From the NCBI RefSeq assembly GCF_019375475.1, contig NZ_JAHXGQ010000003.1:310001-374000 (forward strand): a stretch of DNA of 64,000 nt, in the 5' to 3' direction. Made by a program: the position numbers and the translations under genes. The notes beneath the pieces are model-generated. The model ran no database searches. It was not told the DNA's origin and saw only the letters and a list, made by a program, of their open reading frames with translations. Origin of the DNA: Saccharothrix obliqua. GTDB taxonomy: Bacteria > Actinomycetota > Actinomycetes > Mycobacteriales > Pseudonocardiaceae. Position 1 is the first letter of the stretch. Every line of letters starts with the position of its first letter. Of this stretch, positions 7,948 to 16,833 are shown piece by piece.

Positions 7948-10002
7948 CTAGGCGTCGGCCCGGGTCGCGTTGCGCAACGCGAGCGCGGCCCGTTCCAGGT
8001 TGCCCAGCACGCCCGGCGGCAGCTCGTGGTGGCGGCCGACGACCTCCTGGAGCATCACCTGCATCGGCGCGGACTCCTCGGCCTCCACCACCGCCAGCAC
8101 CTTGAACGCCGTGCCCGGCGGGAACACCACCCGCTCCTGCACGACGCTGCCGAACGAGTCGACCACGTTCACCCGCCGCCCGGTCACCGACCAGAGCACG
8201 AACTCGGTGCGCCCGTCCACGGGCACCGTCGGCCCGGACACGGCGGCCAGCAGGCCGTGCTCCACCAGCACGTCGCCGGTCCGGAACCGGCGTGCCTCAC
8301 CCCAGCACACCGCCACGCCCTGGTGCACCGGCAGCCTCCGCAGCCCGGACACCACGGCCGCCGCGTACGGCCACAGCCGCCCCAAGCGCCCGGTGCGCAA
8401 CGCCTCGACCATGACCTCCTCGTCCTGGACGAGGCACGCGGACACGGCGGCGAGGTCCGTCACCACCGCCTCGAACGCCTCCGGGTCGTCGGGGCGCTCC
8501 TCGATGTGCCGGCACGCCACGGCGGCGTGCTCGCCGTACCGCTCGCCGAGCATCCGGCGCAACGCGTCCCGCTCCTGCTCGGTGCTGCGGTGCTCCGGCG
8601 GCACGACCTCGTCGCCCTGCTGCTCGCCCCACACCGGCGCGGGCGGCGGCGGCAGCGGGCCGTCCAGGCTCACCGGCACCGGCGGGGCGTCGTCCGGCGT
8701 CGCGGGCGGCGCCGGCGCTTCCGGCACGGGTGGCTGCGGCGGTGGCGTCGGGTCGCAGAACACCACCCTCAGCAGCCGCCGCACCTCCGGCTCCAGCCGT
8801 TCCACCAGCGACGCGCCCGCCACCGCGACCGCACCCGCCGTGGTCTTGCCGGGCGAGCCCACGGTCAGCCGCGCCCACTCCGGGTCCACCGGCAGCGCGC
8901 GGACCTCAGGGCCGTTGTCCTCGGCGTCACGCACCCACAGCCCCGACGGCACGACCTCCAGCACCACGCCGCCGCCCAGGTCGAACACACCCGGCGCGCG
9001 TTCCACCAGCCCCGGCACCGGCACCCGGTAGCCGGACACGGTGGGCACGCCGGCGGGCGCGTACGCCACCTCCGTCACGTACGGCCGCCACGTCTGCTGG
9101 CCACGCGGGTTCACCGCCACCACGGCCGCCCCGGTGCGCAGCGCGCCCACCGGCAGCCCCGTGTAGAGCGAGATCGGCTCGCCGAGCTGGTCGGCGACCG
9201 CCTGGCCCTGGTGCTCGCCGCCGTACCAGACCAGCCGCACCCGCGACCGCGCCGCCGCCGACAGGCCGCCCAGCAGGCGGCACACCTCGTCGGTGGGTAT
9301 CGCGGGCTGGCCGGGACCGCCGACCACCACGGTCAGCACGTTGTCGCGGCAGGGCAGCGACACCACCGGCCGCGCGTCCGGCGAGGCCGGGTCGAACGGC
9401 GCGCGTTGCGCCCGCAGCCACAGCCCGGCCGGGATCGGTTCGGACACGCCCACCTCACCGGTCGGCCACGGTGAGTTCGGGTCCACCGCCTCCCACCGCG
9501 GCACCGGGAAGCGGCGGCCCAGGGGCGTCGGCGACGCACCGGGCGCGAACCGCAGCCAGCACCCGTAACCGCCGCTGCCCACCACGAACGCCGCGCCGGG
9601 CACCGTCGTCACCGCGCCGTCCGCCGCGACGACCTCCGTGCCCAACTGGTCGGCCAGCCACTGCGCGGGCGCGGTGGGCCTCATGCTGCCCGCGTGCGAG
9701 GTCATCAGGCGCACCGGCCCGCGCCCCTGCAACGCCGCCGCCACGGCGGGCCAGAACGCGCCCTCCTCGGCGGGCGGGCAGTCCACCACGACCACCGTGC
9801 GGCCCCGGTCGACGGGCAGGTTGCGGGCGAGGTTCGCCGCCGCCGCGCCGGCGCCCGAGGGCGGACCGACGACCAGCGCGGCACCTGCGAACGACGCCGA
9901 GAACTGCGCCGGGGCGGGCGCCGGCTCGCGCTCCACCACGACGGGTTCCGGAGGAGCCACCACCGGCTCCTGCGGCACGGCCGCGGCACGTCGGAAGATC
10001 AA
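7948..10002 (-). CDS. Large protein with possible ADP-ribosyltransferase-like C-terminus
   Basis: A 684-residue protein with no clear signal peptide. The first 40 residues are a Pro/Glu/Val-rich linker. Residues 40-400 form an unrecognised domain, followed by a Pro-rich linker near residue 430. The last 200 residues contain RRFRTGDVLVEHG, TEFVLWSV and QERVVFPPGTAFKVLAV, reminiscent of the R, S and E motifs in ADP-ribosyltransferase-fold domains on large actinobacterial proteins; the expected E-x-E is not intact, so activity is doubtful. TTG is the only start in frame near the GGAGG site, with a rather long spacing of about 12 bases. Function unknown. Confidence 0.6.
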   Translation of the reverse strand: MIFRRAAAVPQEPVVAPPEPVVVEREPAPAPAQFSASFAGAALVVGPPSGAGAAAANLARNLPVDRGRTVVVVDCPPAEEGAFWPAVAAALQGRGPVRLMTSHAGSMRPTAPAQWLADQLGTEVVAADGAVTTVPGAAFVVGSGGYGCWLRFAPGASPTPLGRRFPVPRWEAVDPNSPWPTGEVGVSEPIPAGLWLRAQRAPFDPASPDARPVVSLPCRDNVLTVVVGGPGQPAIPTDEVCRLLGGLSAAARSRVRLVWYGGEHQGQAVADQLGEPISLYTGLPVGALRTGAAVVAVNPRGQQTWRPYVTEVAYAPAGVPTVSGYRVPVPGLVERAPGVFDLGGGVVLEVVPSGLWVRDAEDNGPEVRALPVDPEWARLTVGSPGKTTAGAVAVAGASLVERLEPEVRRLLRVVFCDPTPPPQPPVPEAPAPPATPDDAPPVPVSLDGPLPPPPAPVWGEQQGDEVVPPEHRSTEQERDALRRMLGERYGEHAAVACRHIEERPDDPEAFEAVVTDLAAVSACLVQDEEVMVEALRTGRLGRLWPYAAAVVSGLRRLPVHQGVAVCWGEARRFRTGDVLVEHGLLAAVSGPTVPVDGRTEFVLWSVTGRRVNVVDSFGSVVQERVVFPPGTAFKVLAVVEAEESAPMQVMLQEVVGRHHELPPGVLGNLERAALALRNATRADA

Positions 10003-10142
10003 GGCGCCCGATCACCTCCAGGCACGACTGCGCGGGAACGCCCGCACTCTACGCGGAACCGGCCCGGTCGCGGCGAAGTCGCACCAGCCGACCACGATCA
10101 ACAGCCGCCCCGTGTGGCCCCCACCACGCCCTTCCCACCAAT

Positions 10143-10222
10143 CGGTCCGCGAAGCGACTGCCCACACCGCCGGTTCGCGGAGGCCGGTCCGCGAAGCCCT
10201 TCCCCACCGCCGGTTCGCGGAC
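10143..10222. repeat. Two-copy tandem repeat of about 41 bp
   Basis: CGGTCCGCGAAG and CACCGCCGGTTCGCGGA each occur twice in order, giving two units of about 41 bp. Each unit has short complementary arms (GTCCGCGAA / TTCGCGGA) able to form a hairpin. They lie in the 833-bp gap between the large minus-strand gene and parE. No credible gene is seen in the rest of that gap. Confidence 0.5.
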
Positions 10223-10835
10223 GCACCCGCGACCCCGGCGCACCGCGCGCCCCGACCGCGATCCGCCCCGCCACCCACGCCTCCACCGGGCGGGCGACCA
10301 AACCCCACCACCAACCGTCGGCCCCCGGTGCCCCGCCGCGCCCCGACCGAAACCCGCCCCGTGCCTCGACCCCACCGCCCCGGAACCGGCGGCCCCGCCG
10401 TCCCGGTTCGCGCGTTCACGCGGTCGCGGCACCCGACACGCCGTCGATTCGACTGCGGGCCGCCCACCCGACCCGGTGTGGTCTTCGCCTCGTGCCGCGC
10501 ACCCCGCCCCGCCCGGACCGCGTCCCGCCGAGAGCGCCCACACCGCTTGGCCCCCAACGCGGCCGGTGCCGAAGCGGTCCACAGTGGATGGTCGCACCAG
10601 AACTCAACCAGCCCGAACACCGCCACCCGGCCGGCCGCTCACCCCACCCCCGGAACGTCACCACACATGAACAGCGCGTGTACGGTCGAGGGGAGGGACC
10701 GGCCCGCGGCCGAGGTCGAACCAGCCGCACGACGTGATTCTCCGTCGTGCGGGCGCTCAACTGTCGGTCCCGGAAGTTACCCTCCACTACCGTGAACCGC
10801 TCGACGCACGCCAAGACTCGGGGGAGAACTGCCCG

Positions 10836-12878
10836 GTGACCGCTGAGATCCTGTACGGGGCCGACGACCTGACCCACCTGGAAGGTCTGGAAGCGGTTCG
10901 CAAGCGCCCCGGCATGTACATCGGGTCCACCGACAGCAGGGGGATCAACCACCTGTTCACCGAGGTGGTGGACAACTCCACGGACGAGGGCGTGGCCGGG
11001 CACGCCACGCGCGTCGTGGTGACGCTGCACGCCGACGGCAGCGTGCAGGTGGACGACGACGGTCGCGGCATCCCGACCGGCACGCACGCCAAGTCGGGCC
11101 TGTCCGGGGTGGAGCTGGTGCTGACCCGCCTGCACGCGGGCGGCAAGTTCGGCGGTTCCGGCTACAAGACCTCGGGCGGCCTGCACGGCGTCGGCGCGTC
11201 GGCCGTGAACGCCCTGTCCCACCGCTTCGACGTGGTCGTCATGCGCGAGGGCAAGAAGCACGAGATGTCCTTCGCGCACGGCGTGCCCGGCACGTTCGAC
11301 GGCCCGGGGCCGAAGGCCGCGTTCACCCGCCAGTCGGGCCTGCGCGTGACCGGCCGCACCAAGCGCACCGGCACGTCCATCCGCTACTGGTACGACGCCC
11401 GCTACTTCGAGAACGGCGCGAAGCTCGACGTCGAGGCGGTCCGGGCGAAGCTGCGCAACACGGCGTTCCTCGTGCCCGGCGTCACCTACGTGCTGCGCGA
11501 CGCGACCGACGGCGCGATCGCGGAGGAGACCTTCCACTTCCCCGGCGGCCTGGCCGACATGGTGGACTTCCTGGCACCGTCGAACGAGAAGGCCGTCACC
11601 GGCACCCTGCTGATCAAGGGCACCGGCATCTACCACGAGAACGCCGCCGACGAGAACGGCGTGATGCGGTCCAAGGTCGAGCGCCAGGCCGAGGTGGAGA
11701 TCGCCCTGCGCTGGGGCACCGGGTACGAGCGCACGGTGGAGTGCTTCACCAACACGATCCGGAACATGCACGGCGGCACCCACCGGCGCGGGTTCGAGCG
11801 CGCCGCGCTGAAGGCGGTCCAGGAGGCCATCGGCCGGACCCGCGGCCTCCTCAAGCCCAAGGAGGACCCGCCCACCCTGGACGACGTCCTGGAGGGCATG
11901 ACGGCCGTGGTGCACGCCCGCGTCCCCGAGCCGCAGTTCACGTCGCAGACCAAGGACGAGCTGTCCACCGCCGGCATCACCAAGGTGGTGCTCGGCATCG
12001 TGGAGAAGCACCTCAAGGCGTGGACCGAGGACCGCCGCACCAAGTCCGAGGCCAAGGTGGTGCTCCAGAAGGTGGTCGACGCGTCCCGCGTTCGGCTCAC
12101 CCAGAAGCAGCAGAAGGACGCCGCCCGGCGCAAGACCGCGCTGGAGGGCGCGGCCATGCCGCCGAAGCTGGTGGACTGCCGCACCACCGGCATCGCCCGC
12201 AGCGAGCTGTTCCTGGTGGAGGGCGACAGCGCCCTCGGCTCGGCGCGCATGGCCCGCGTCTCCGAGTACCAGGCGCTGCTGCCGCTGCGCGGCAAGATCC
12301 TCAACGTGCAGAAGGCGAGCCTCGCGGACACCCTGCGCAACGTGGAGATCGCCTCCATCGTGCAGGTGCTCGGCGCGGGCACCGGCCGGACGTTCGACCT
12401 CGCGGCGATGCGTTACGGCCGCGTGATCCTGATGGCCGACGCGGACGTGGACGGCTCCCACATCCGCACCCTGCTGATCACCCTGTTCGCGAAGTACATG
12501 CGGCCGGTGATCGAGGACGGCAGGCTGTACGCCGCCATGCCGCCGCTGCACAAGGTGGTCACCAAGGGCCGCAACCCGGAAACCCACTTCACCTTCACCC
12601 AGCGGGAGATGGAGCAGCGGGTGGCCAGGCTGGAGAAGGCGGGCAAGACCGTGGTCAAGCCGGTGCCCCGGTTCAAGGGCCTCGGCGAGATGGACGCGGA
12701 GGAGCTGTGGGAGACCACGATGAACCCCGCGACCCGATCCGTCCGCCGCATCACCATGGACGACGCGGAAGCCGCGGAGGCCGCGTTGGAACTGCTGATG
12801 GGTGAGAAGGTGGAGCCGCGCCGGGCGTGGCTCGTCGAATCGGCCGCCCGGGTCGACCAGTCCGCGATCGACGTCTGA
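10836..12878 (+). CDS. parE: DNA topoisomerase IV subunit B / GyrB-type ATPase
   Basis: A 680-residue type IIA topoisomerase ATPase subunit. The GHKL ATP-binding Asn is in VVDNSTDEG (Asn47), the ATP lid reads GYKTSGGLHGVGASAVNALS, and the TOPRIM domain has EGDSA (Glu462) and DADVDGSH (Asp535). The C-terminal RFKGLGEMDAEELWETTM is canonical. The GTG start follows GGGGAG; the frame extends upstream to 10734, but that part is unlike the family. The parC-like gene follows after 13 bp. In actinomycetes such a pair separate from gyrBA is usually called ParE/ParC. I cannot see whether gyrBA exists elsewhere, so a gyrase assignment remains possible. Confidence 0.9.
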   Translation: MTAEILYGADDLTHLEGLEAVRKRPGMYIGSTDSRGINHLFTEVVDNSTDEGVAGHATRVVVTLHADGSVQVDDDGRGIPTGTHAKSGLSGVELVLTRLHAGGKFGGSGYKTSGGLHGVGASAVNALSHRFDVVVMREGKKHEMSFAHGVPGTFDGPGPKAAFTRQSGLRVTGRTKRTGTSIRYWYDARYFENGAKLDVEAVRAKLRNTAFLVPGVTYVLRDATDGAIAEETFHFPGGLADMVDFLAPSNEKAVTGTLLIKGTGIYHENAADENGVMRSKVERQAEVEIALRWGTGYERTVECFTNTIRNMHGGTHRRGFERAALKAVQEAIGRTRGLLKPKEDPPTLDDVLEGMTAVVHARVPEPQFTSQTKDELSTAGITKVVLGIVEKHLKAWTEDRRTKSEAKVVLQKVVDASRVRLTQKQQKDAARRKTALEGAAMPPKLVDCRTTGIARSELFLVEGDSALGSARMARVSEYQALLPLRGKILNVQKASLADTLRNVEIASIVQVLGAGTGRTFDLAAMRYGRVILMADADVDGSHIRTLLITLFAKYMRPVIEDGRLYAAMPPLHKVVTKGRNPETHFTFTQREMEQRVARLEKAGKTVVKPVPRFKGLGEMDAEELWETTMNPATRSVRRITMDDAEAAEAALELLMGEKVEPRRAWLVESAARVDQSAIDV

Positions 12879-12891
12879 CGCAGGAGAAACA

Positions 12892-15800
12892 GTGGCTCGC
12901 CGCAAGACCCCCACGACCAGGGTCGACCCGTCCGCCTTCGACCAGGCGGGCGCGCAGGTGTTCGACAACTCGCTGACCACCGAGATCGAGGACTCCTACC
13001 TGGAGTACGCGTACTCGGTGATCCACTCCCGCGCGCTGCCCGACGCGCGGGACGGCCTCAAGCCGGTGCACCGGCGCATCCTCTTCTCGATGAACGAGCA
13101 GGGGCACCGGCCGACCAGCCCGTACGTGAAGTCGTCGCGCGTGGTCGGCGACTGCTTCGTGCGCGGCGCCCTGGTGTCCACGCCCACCGGCCTGCGCCCG
13201 ATCGAGGAGGTCGGGGTCGGCGACGAGGTGCTGGACCCGGCCGGTCGTGCCGTGCCCGTGGTCGAGGCGTACCGGAACCCGGTCTCCGAGCTGGTCCGCG
13301 TGACGTGGGCCAACGGCGACACCATGCGCGTGACGCCCGGCCAGCGCTTCCGCACCGCCGCCGACGAGTGGACCGCGGCCCGCGACCTGGCGGGCCGCCA
13401 CACCCTCGGGTACGGCGCGGCCCGCCACGCCGCGCTGGTCGCCGACGGCGGGGACGTCGAGGCGTACGTGCTGGGCCTGGTCGCGGCGGCGGGCGTCGCC
13501 GAGGCGGGCCGGGTGCGCCTGGCCCTGACCGCGCCCGAACCGCTCGACGCGGCGCACGGCTGGGCGATCGCGCACGACCTCACCGCCGCCCGCGACAAGT
13601 ACGAGGGCGACGACGGCGTGGACCGCCACGTGCTCACCTTCGACCCGGACGAGGCGCTGACCGAGGCCGTGGTCCGCACACCGGCCGCCGTGCTCGCCGA
13701 GCGCACCCAGTGGGCCCCGTACCTGGCGGGCCTGTTCGACGCGGCGGGCCACGTGCACGCCGAGCGGGAGATCGGCTTCGCCGAGGACGGCGACCGCGTG
13801 TACGCGATGCTCGCCGACGCGGGCGTGCCCGCCGAGCGGGCGGCGGACGGCCTGCGCGTCGCGGGCCGCGCCGCGTCCGCCCTGGCGGCGGCGCTCCTGC
13901 GGTGGACGAAGACCGGCCACGACCGGCTGGTGGCGGTGATCCGCAACGCACGCGCCACCGCGGCGGCGGAGGACGTGGCGCACGGCGAGGTCGTCTCCGT
14001 GGAGCCGGTGGAGCCGGACACCACGTACGACATCCAGGTCGGCGCGGAGGAGCACGCGTTCGTCGTGGCGGGCCGGTTCGTGCACAACTGCATGGGCAAG
14101 TACCACCCGCACGGCGACACCGCGATCTACGACGCGATGGTCCGGCTGGCGCAGGACTTCTCCCTGAACACCCCGCTGGTCGACGGGCACGGCAACTTCG
14201 GCAGCCCGGACGACGGCCCGGCGGCCAGCCGGTACACCGAGGCGCGCATGTCGCCCGCCGCGATGCTGCTGGTCGGCGAGCTGGGTGAGGAGACCGTCGA
14301 CTTCCGGCCCAACTACGACGGCTCGCTCCAGGAGCCGGCCGTGCTCCCGGCCGCGTTCCCGAACCTGCTGGTCAACGGCACGTCCGGGATCGCGGTCGGC
14401 ATGGCGACCAACATGATCCCGCACAACCTGGGCGAAGTCGTGGCCGCCGCCCGGTGGCTGGTGACGCACCCGGACGCGACGCTGGACCGGCTGATGGAGT
14501 TCGTGCCGGGCCCGGACCTGCCGACCGGCGGGGTGCTGCTCGGCCTGGACGAGGTGCGCAAGGCGTACGAGACGGGCCGCGGCGTGGTGCGGATGCGGGC
14601 CAAGGTGGAGACCGGCCCGCTGGAGGGCAGCCGGGGCAGGCAGGCGATCACGGTCACCGAGCTGCCGTACGGCGTCGGCCCCGAGAAGATCATCGAGAAG
14701 ATCACCGACGAGGTGACGAAGTCCAAGCGGCTGTCGGGCATCGCCGACGTCAAGGACCTCACCGACCGCGAGAACGGCACGCGCGTCGTGATCGAGTGCA
14801 AGGTGGGCGTGAACCCGCAGGCGCTGCTGGCCGACCTGTACCGGTTGACGCCGATGGAGCAGTCGTTCGGCATCAACAACCTGGTGCTGGTCGACGGGCA
14901 GCCGCGGACGCTGGGGCTCAAGGCGTTGCTGGAGGTGTTCCTGGCGCACCGGTACGACGTGGTGACCCGCCGGACCCGCTACCGCCGCCGCAAGCGCGAG
15001 GACCGGCTGCACCTGGTCGAGGGCCTGCTGAAGGCGTTGCTCGACATCGACAAGGTGATCAGGCTCATCCGGGGCAGCGAGGACGCGCAGGCCGCCAAGG
15101 ACGGCCTGATGAAGCGGTTCAAGCTGTCGGAGGTCCAGGCGACCTACATCCTGGACACGCCGCTGCGCCGCCTCACCCGGTTCGACTCGATCGAGCTGGA
15201 GGCGGAGCAGGAGCGGCTGCGCGGTGAGATCGCGGAGCTGTCCAAGATCCTCGACGACGAGCGCGAGCTGAAGAAGGTCGTGTCCGCCGAACTGGCGAAG
15301 GTCGCGAAGGAGCTGGGGCAGGAGCGCCGCACGGCGTTGCTGGACGGCGACCTGAAGGAGGTGCTGGCGGCGTCCAAGCCGGCCGGGCCGCTGGAGGTCG
15401 CCGACGACCCGTGCCAGGTGGTGCTGTCGGCGACGGGCCTGGTGGCGCGGACGGCGGCCGAGTCGGAGGAGGCGTCGGAGGCACGTCGCCGCAACGGTCG
15501 GGCCAAGCACGACGCGGTGGCGGCCGTGGTGCACACGACGGCGCGTGGTCAGGTGCTGCTGGTGACCAACCGGGGTCGCGCGGTGAAGACCGACGTCCTG
15601 CCGCTGCCGGTGCTGCCGGAGCAGAGCGGGACGGTGTCGTTGAGCGGCGGCATGGCCGCGAGCGAGTTGCTGGACCTCGACCGGGGCGAGCGGGTGGTGG
15701 GCATCGCGCCGCTCAACGACACGGGGTCGCCCGGGTTGGCGCTGGGCACGCGGCAGGGCGTGGTGAAGGTGTGCTCGCCGGAGTGGCCGGTGCGGTCGGA

Positions 15801-16308
15801 CGAGTTCGAGGTGATCACCCTCAAGGAGGGTGACGAGCTGGTCGGCGCGGTGTGGTTGGGCAGTGCCGAGGAGACGTTGGTGTTCGTGTCGTCCGAGGCG
15901 TCGTTGCTGCGGTACAGCGCGTCGCTGGTGCGACCGCAGGGCCTCAAGGGCGGCGGCATGGCGGGCATCAACCTGCCGGCGGACGCGAAGGTCGTGTTCT
16001 TCGGTGCGGTGCGGACGGACGACGACGAGCACGGTGAGCCGATGGTCGTCACGTCGACCGGGCAGAGCGTGAAGGTGACGCCGTTCGCGGAGTACCCGGC
16101 GAAGGGGCGTGCGACCGGTGGCGTGCGGGCGCAGCGGTTCCTGAAGGGGGAGAACGCGTTGGTGCTCGCCTGGGTAGGCCCGCGTCCCGCGGGCGCGGCG
16201 GCCAACGGGTCGGCGGTGGAGCTGCCCGCGGTCGACCAGCGCCGCGACGGCTCCGGCCACGCCCACCCCGGGCCCGACGTGGTGGGCCACCTGGTCGAGC
16301 GGAGCTGA
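12892..16308 (+). CDS. parC: DNA topoisomerase IV subunit A with intein
   Basis: The 1138-residue precursor contains a 312-residue in-frame insertion; the joined exteins give 826 residues, the normal size of a ParC/GyrA subunit. The N-terminal breakage-reunion domain (SVIHSRALPDARDGLKPVHRR is the usual start) is interrupted after VVGD and resumes at CMGKYHPHGD. The catalytic Tyr lies in ASRYTEARMS (Tyr448 of the precursor, 136 after splicing). A C-terminal beta-pinwheel region begins near residue 840. AGGAG precedes the GTG start, 13 bp after parE, so the two are one operon. Activity depends on intein excision, because the insertion splits the active domain. Confidence 0.92.
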   Translation: MARRKTPTTRVDPSAFDQAGAQVFDNSLTTEIEDSYLEYAYSVIHSRALPDARDGLKPVHRRILFSMNEQGHRPTSPYVKSSRVVGDCFVRGALVSTPTGLRPIEEVGVGDEVLDPAGRAVPVVEAYRNPVSELVRVTWANGDTMRVTPGQRFRTAADEWTAARDLAGRHTLGYGAARHAALVADGGDVEAYVLGLVAAAGVAEAGRVRLALTAPEPLDAAHGWAIAHDLTAARDKYEGDDGVDRHVLTFDPDEALTEAVVRTPAAVLAERTQWAPYLAGLFDAAGHVHAEREIGFAEDGDRVYAMLADAGVPAERAADGLRVAGRAASALAAALLRWTKTGHDRLVAVIRNARATAAAEDVAHGEVVSVEPVEPDTTYDIQVGAEEHAFVVAGRFVHNCMGKYHPHGDTAIYDAMVRLAQDFSLNTPLVDGHGNFGSPDDGPAASRYTEARMSPAAMLLVGELGEETVDFRPNYDGSLQEPAVLPAAFPNLLVNGTSGIAVGMATNMIPHNLGEVVAAARWLVTHPDATLDRLMEFVPGPDLPTGGVLLGLDEVRKAYETGRGVVRMRAKVETGPLEGSRGRQAITVTELPYGVGPEKIIEKITDEVTKSKRLSGIADVKDLTDRENGTRVVIECKVGVNPQALLADLYRLTPMEQSFGINNLVLVDGQPRTLGLKALLEVFLAHRYDVVTRRTRYRRRKREDRLHLVEGLLKALLDIDKVIRLIRGSEDAQAAKDGLMKRFKLSEVQATYILDTPLRRLTRFDSIELEAEQERLRGEIAELSKILDDERELKKVVSAELAKVAKELGQERRTALLDGDLKEVLAASKPAGPLEVADDPCQVVLSATGLVARTAAESEEASEARRRNGRAKHDAVAAVVHTTARGQVLLVTNRGRAVKTDVLPLPVLPEQSGTVSLSGGMAASELLDLDRGERVVGIAPLNDTGSPGLALGTRQGVVKVCSPEWPVRSDEFEVITLKEGDELVGAVWLGSAEETLVFVSSEASLLRYSASLVRPQGLKGGGMAGINLPADAKVVFFGAVRTDDDEHGEPMVVTSTGQSVKVTPFAEYPAKGRATGGVRAQRFLKGENALVLAWVGPRPAGAAANGSAVELPAVDQRRDGSGHAHPGPDVVGHLVERS
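13153..14088 (+). other. Intein in ParC with decayed LAGLIDADG endonuclease
   Basis: Residues 88-399 of the parC product. The insertion begins with Cys (CFVRGALVSTPTGLRPIEEV, block A) and ends in FVHN before an extein Cys, the standard block G junction; block F is TYDIQVGAEEHAFV. It sits at the GyrA site used by known gyrA inteins, before MGKYHPHGD. Two LAGLIDADG-type motifs are present but degenerate (VLGLVAAAG and LAGLFDAAG), both without the catalytic Asp, so the nuclease is probably dead. Block B reads TPGQ where the usual TxxH has His, so splicing may be altered. The boundaries are clear; activity is inferred. Confidence 0.9.
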
Positions 16309-16330
16309 CCGCCGTCCGGTGAAGTGATCC

Positions 16331-16368
16331 GCACTCCGCCCCGTCGCGTTCGCGGCGGGGCGGAGTGC
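16331..16368 (+). terminator. Hairpin terminator after parC
   Basis: A perfect 13-bp stem (GCACTCCGCCCCG / CGGGGCGGAGTGC) with a 12-base loop lies 22 bp after the parC stop. The next 400 bp is GC-rich, shows no credible gene, and leads to the Fur-like box at 16770. Confidence 0.7.
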
Positions 16369-16769
16369 TGTCCGCGGCCTGGCCACTCGCCCGGCGGAAC
16401 GCCTTCCTCCGGTGCCGGGACTCGTGACAGCGCCGGCCCCGGCTCCCCATCTCGCCGCCGCGCTTCGCCCGCGCCGCTGTGCGCCTCCGCGCTGTGCTTC
16501 GCCGCGCCCTGACCGCGCCGCGCCCCGCCGCCTCCCCACCTCACCCACGCCGCCGTGGCCCGCCGCGCCGCCGCGTCCCCAGCCTCGCCGCCGTGCCGAC
16601 CCTCGACCTCACCGCTCGTCCGCCCGCGCCGCTCTCGCACCCCCGGCTCTCACCCGCCTCCCTCACCCACCGCTGTCACCTCACCGATCCCCGCCGGTCG
16701 GCACCACGCGGTCGCCCCTTCGGCGCGTGCGGGCGGGTGATGTTCCGGCCTTCTCCGCATTTTGGGGTT

Positions 16770-16788
16770 GATAACGACTCTCATATTC
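16770..16788 (+). promoter_or_regulatory. Fur-family-like operator
   Basis: GATAACGACTCTCATATTC stands out as an AT-rich island in this genome and matches 13 of 19 positions of the classical Fur box, keeping the 6-6-1-6 hexamer arrangement. It lies 45 bp upstream of the TIM-barrel gene that opens the importer/RiPP operon. It fits metal repression by a Fur-type regulator (Fur, Zur or similar); which metal cannot be told from sequence. DtxR/IdeR boxes look different. Confidence 0.45.
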
Positions 16789-16833
16789 AGTAAGTATGGC
16801 ACCCGCTTCTACCCGTTCGAGTGAAGGGCGCCC

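Noticed and set aside
10012-10626. A 204-residue minus-strand frame in the gap before parE
   Set aside because: Gly/Arg-rich low-complexity translation that runs through the tandem repeats, with no ribosome-binding site or recognisable domain.
12751-16548. A 1265-residue minus-strand frame opposite parC
   Set aside because: Antisense shadow; the plus strand encodes a complete topoisomerase subunit with intein.
16769-16789. Reading the operon box as a Zur-type 7-1-7 palindrome
   Set aside because: The dyad arms do not align in the 7-1-7 form; the 6-6-1-6 Fur-type arrangement fits better. Zinc control is still possible.
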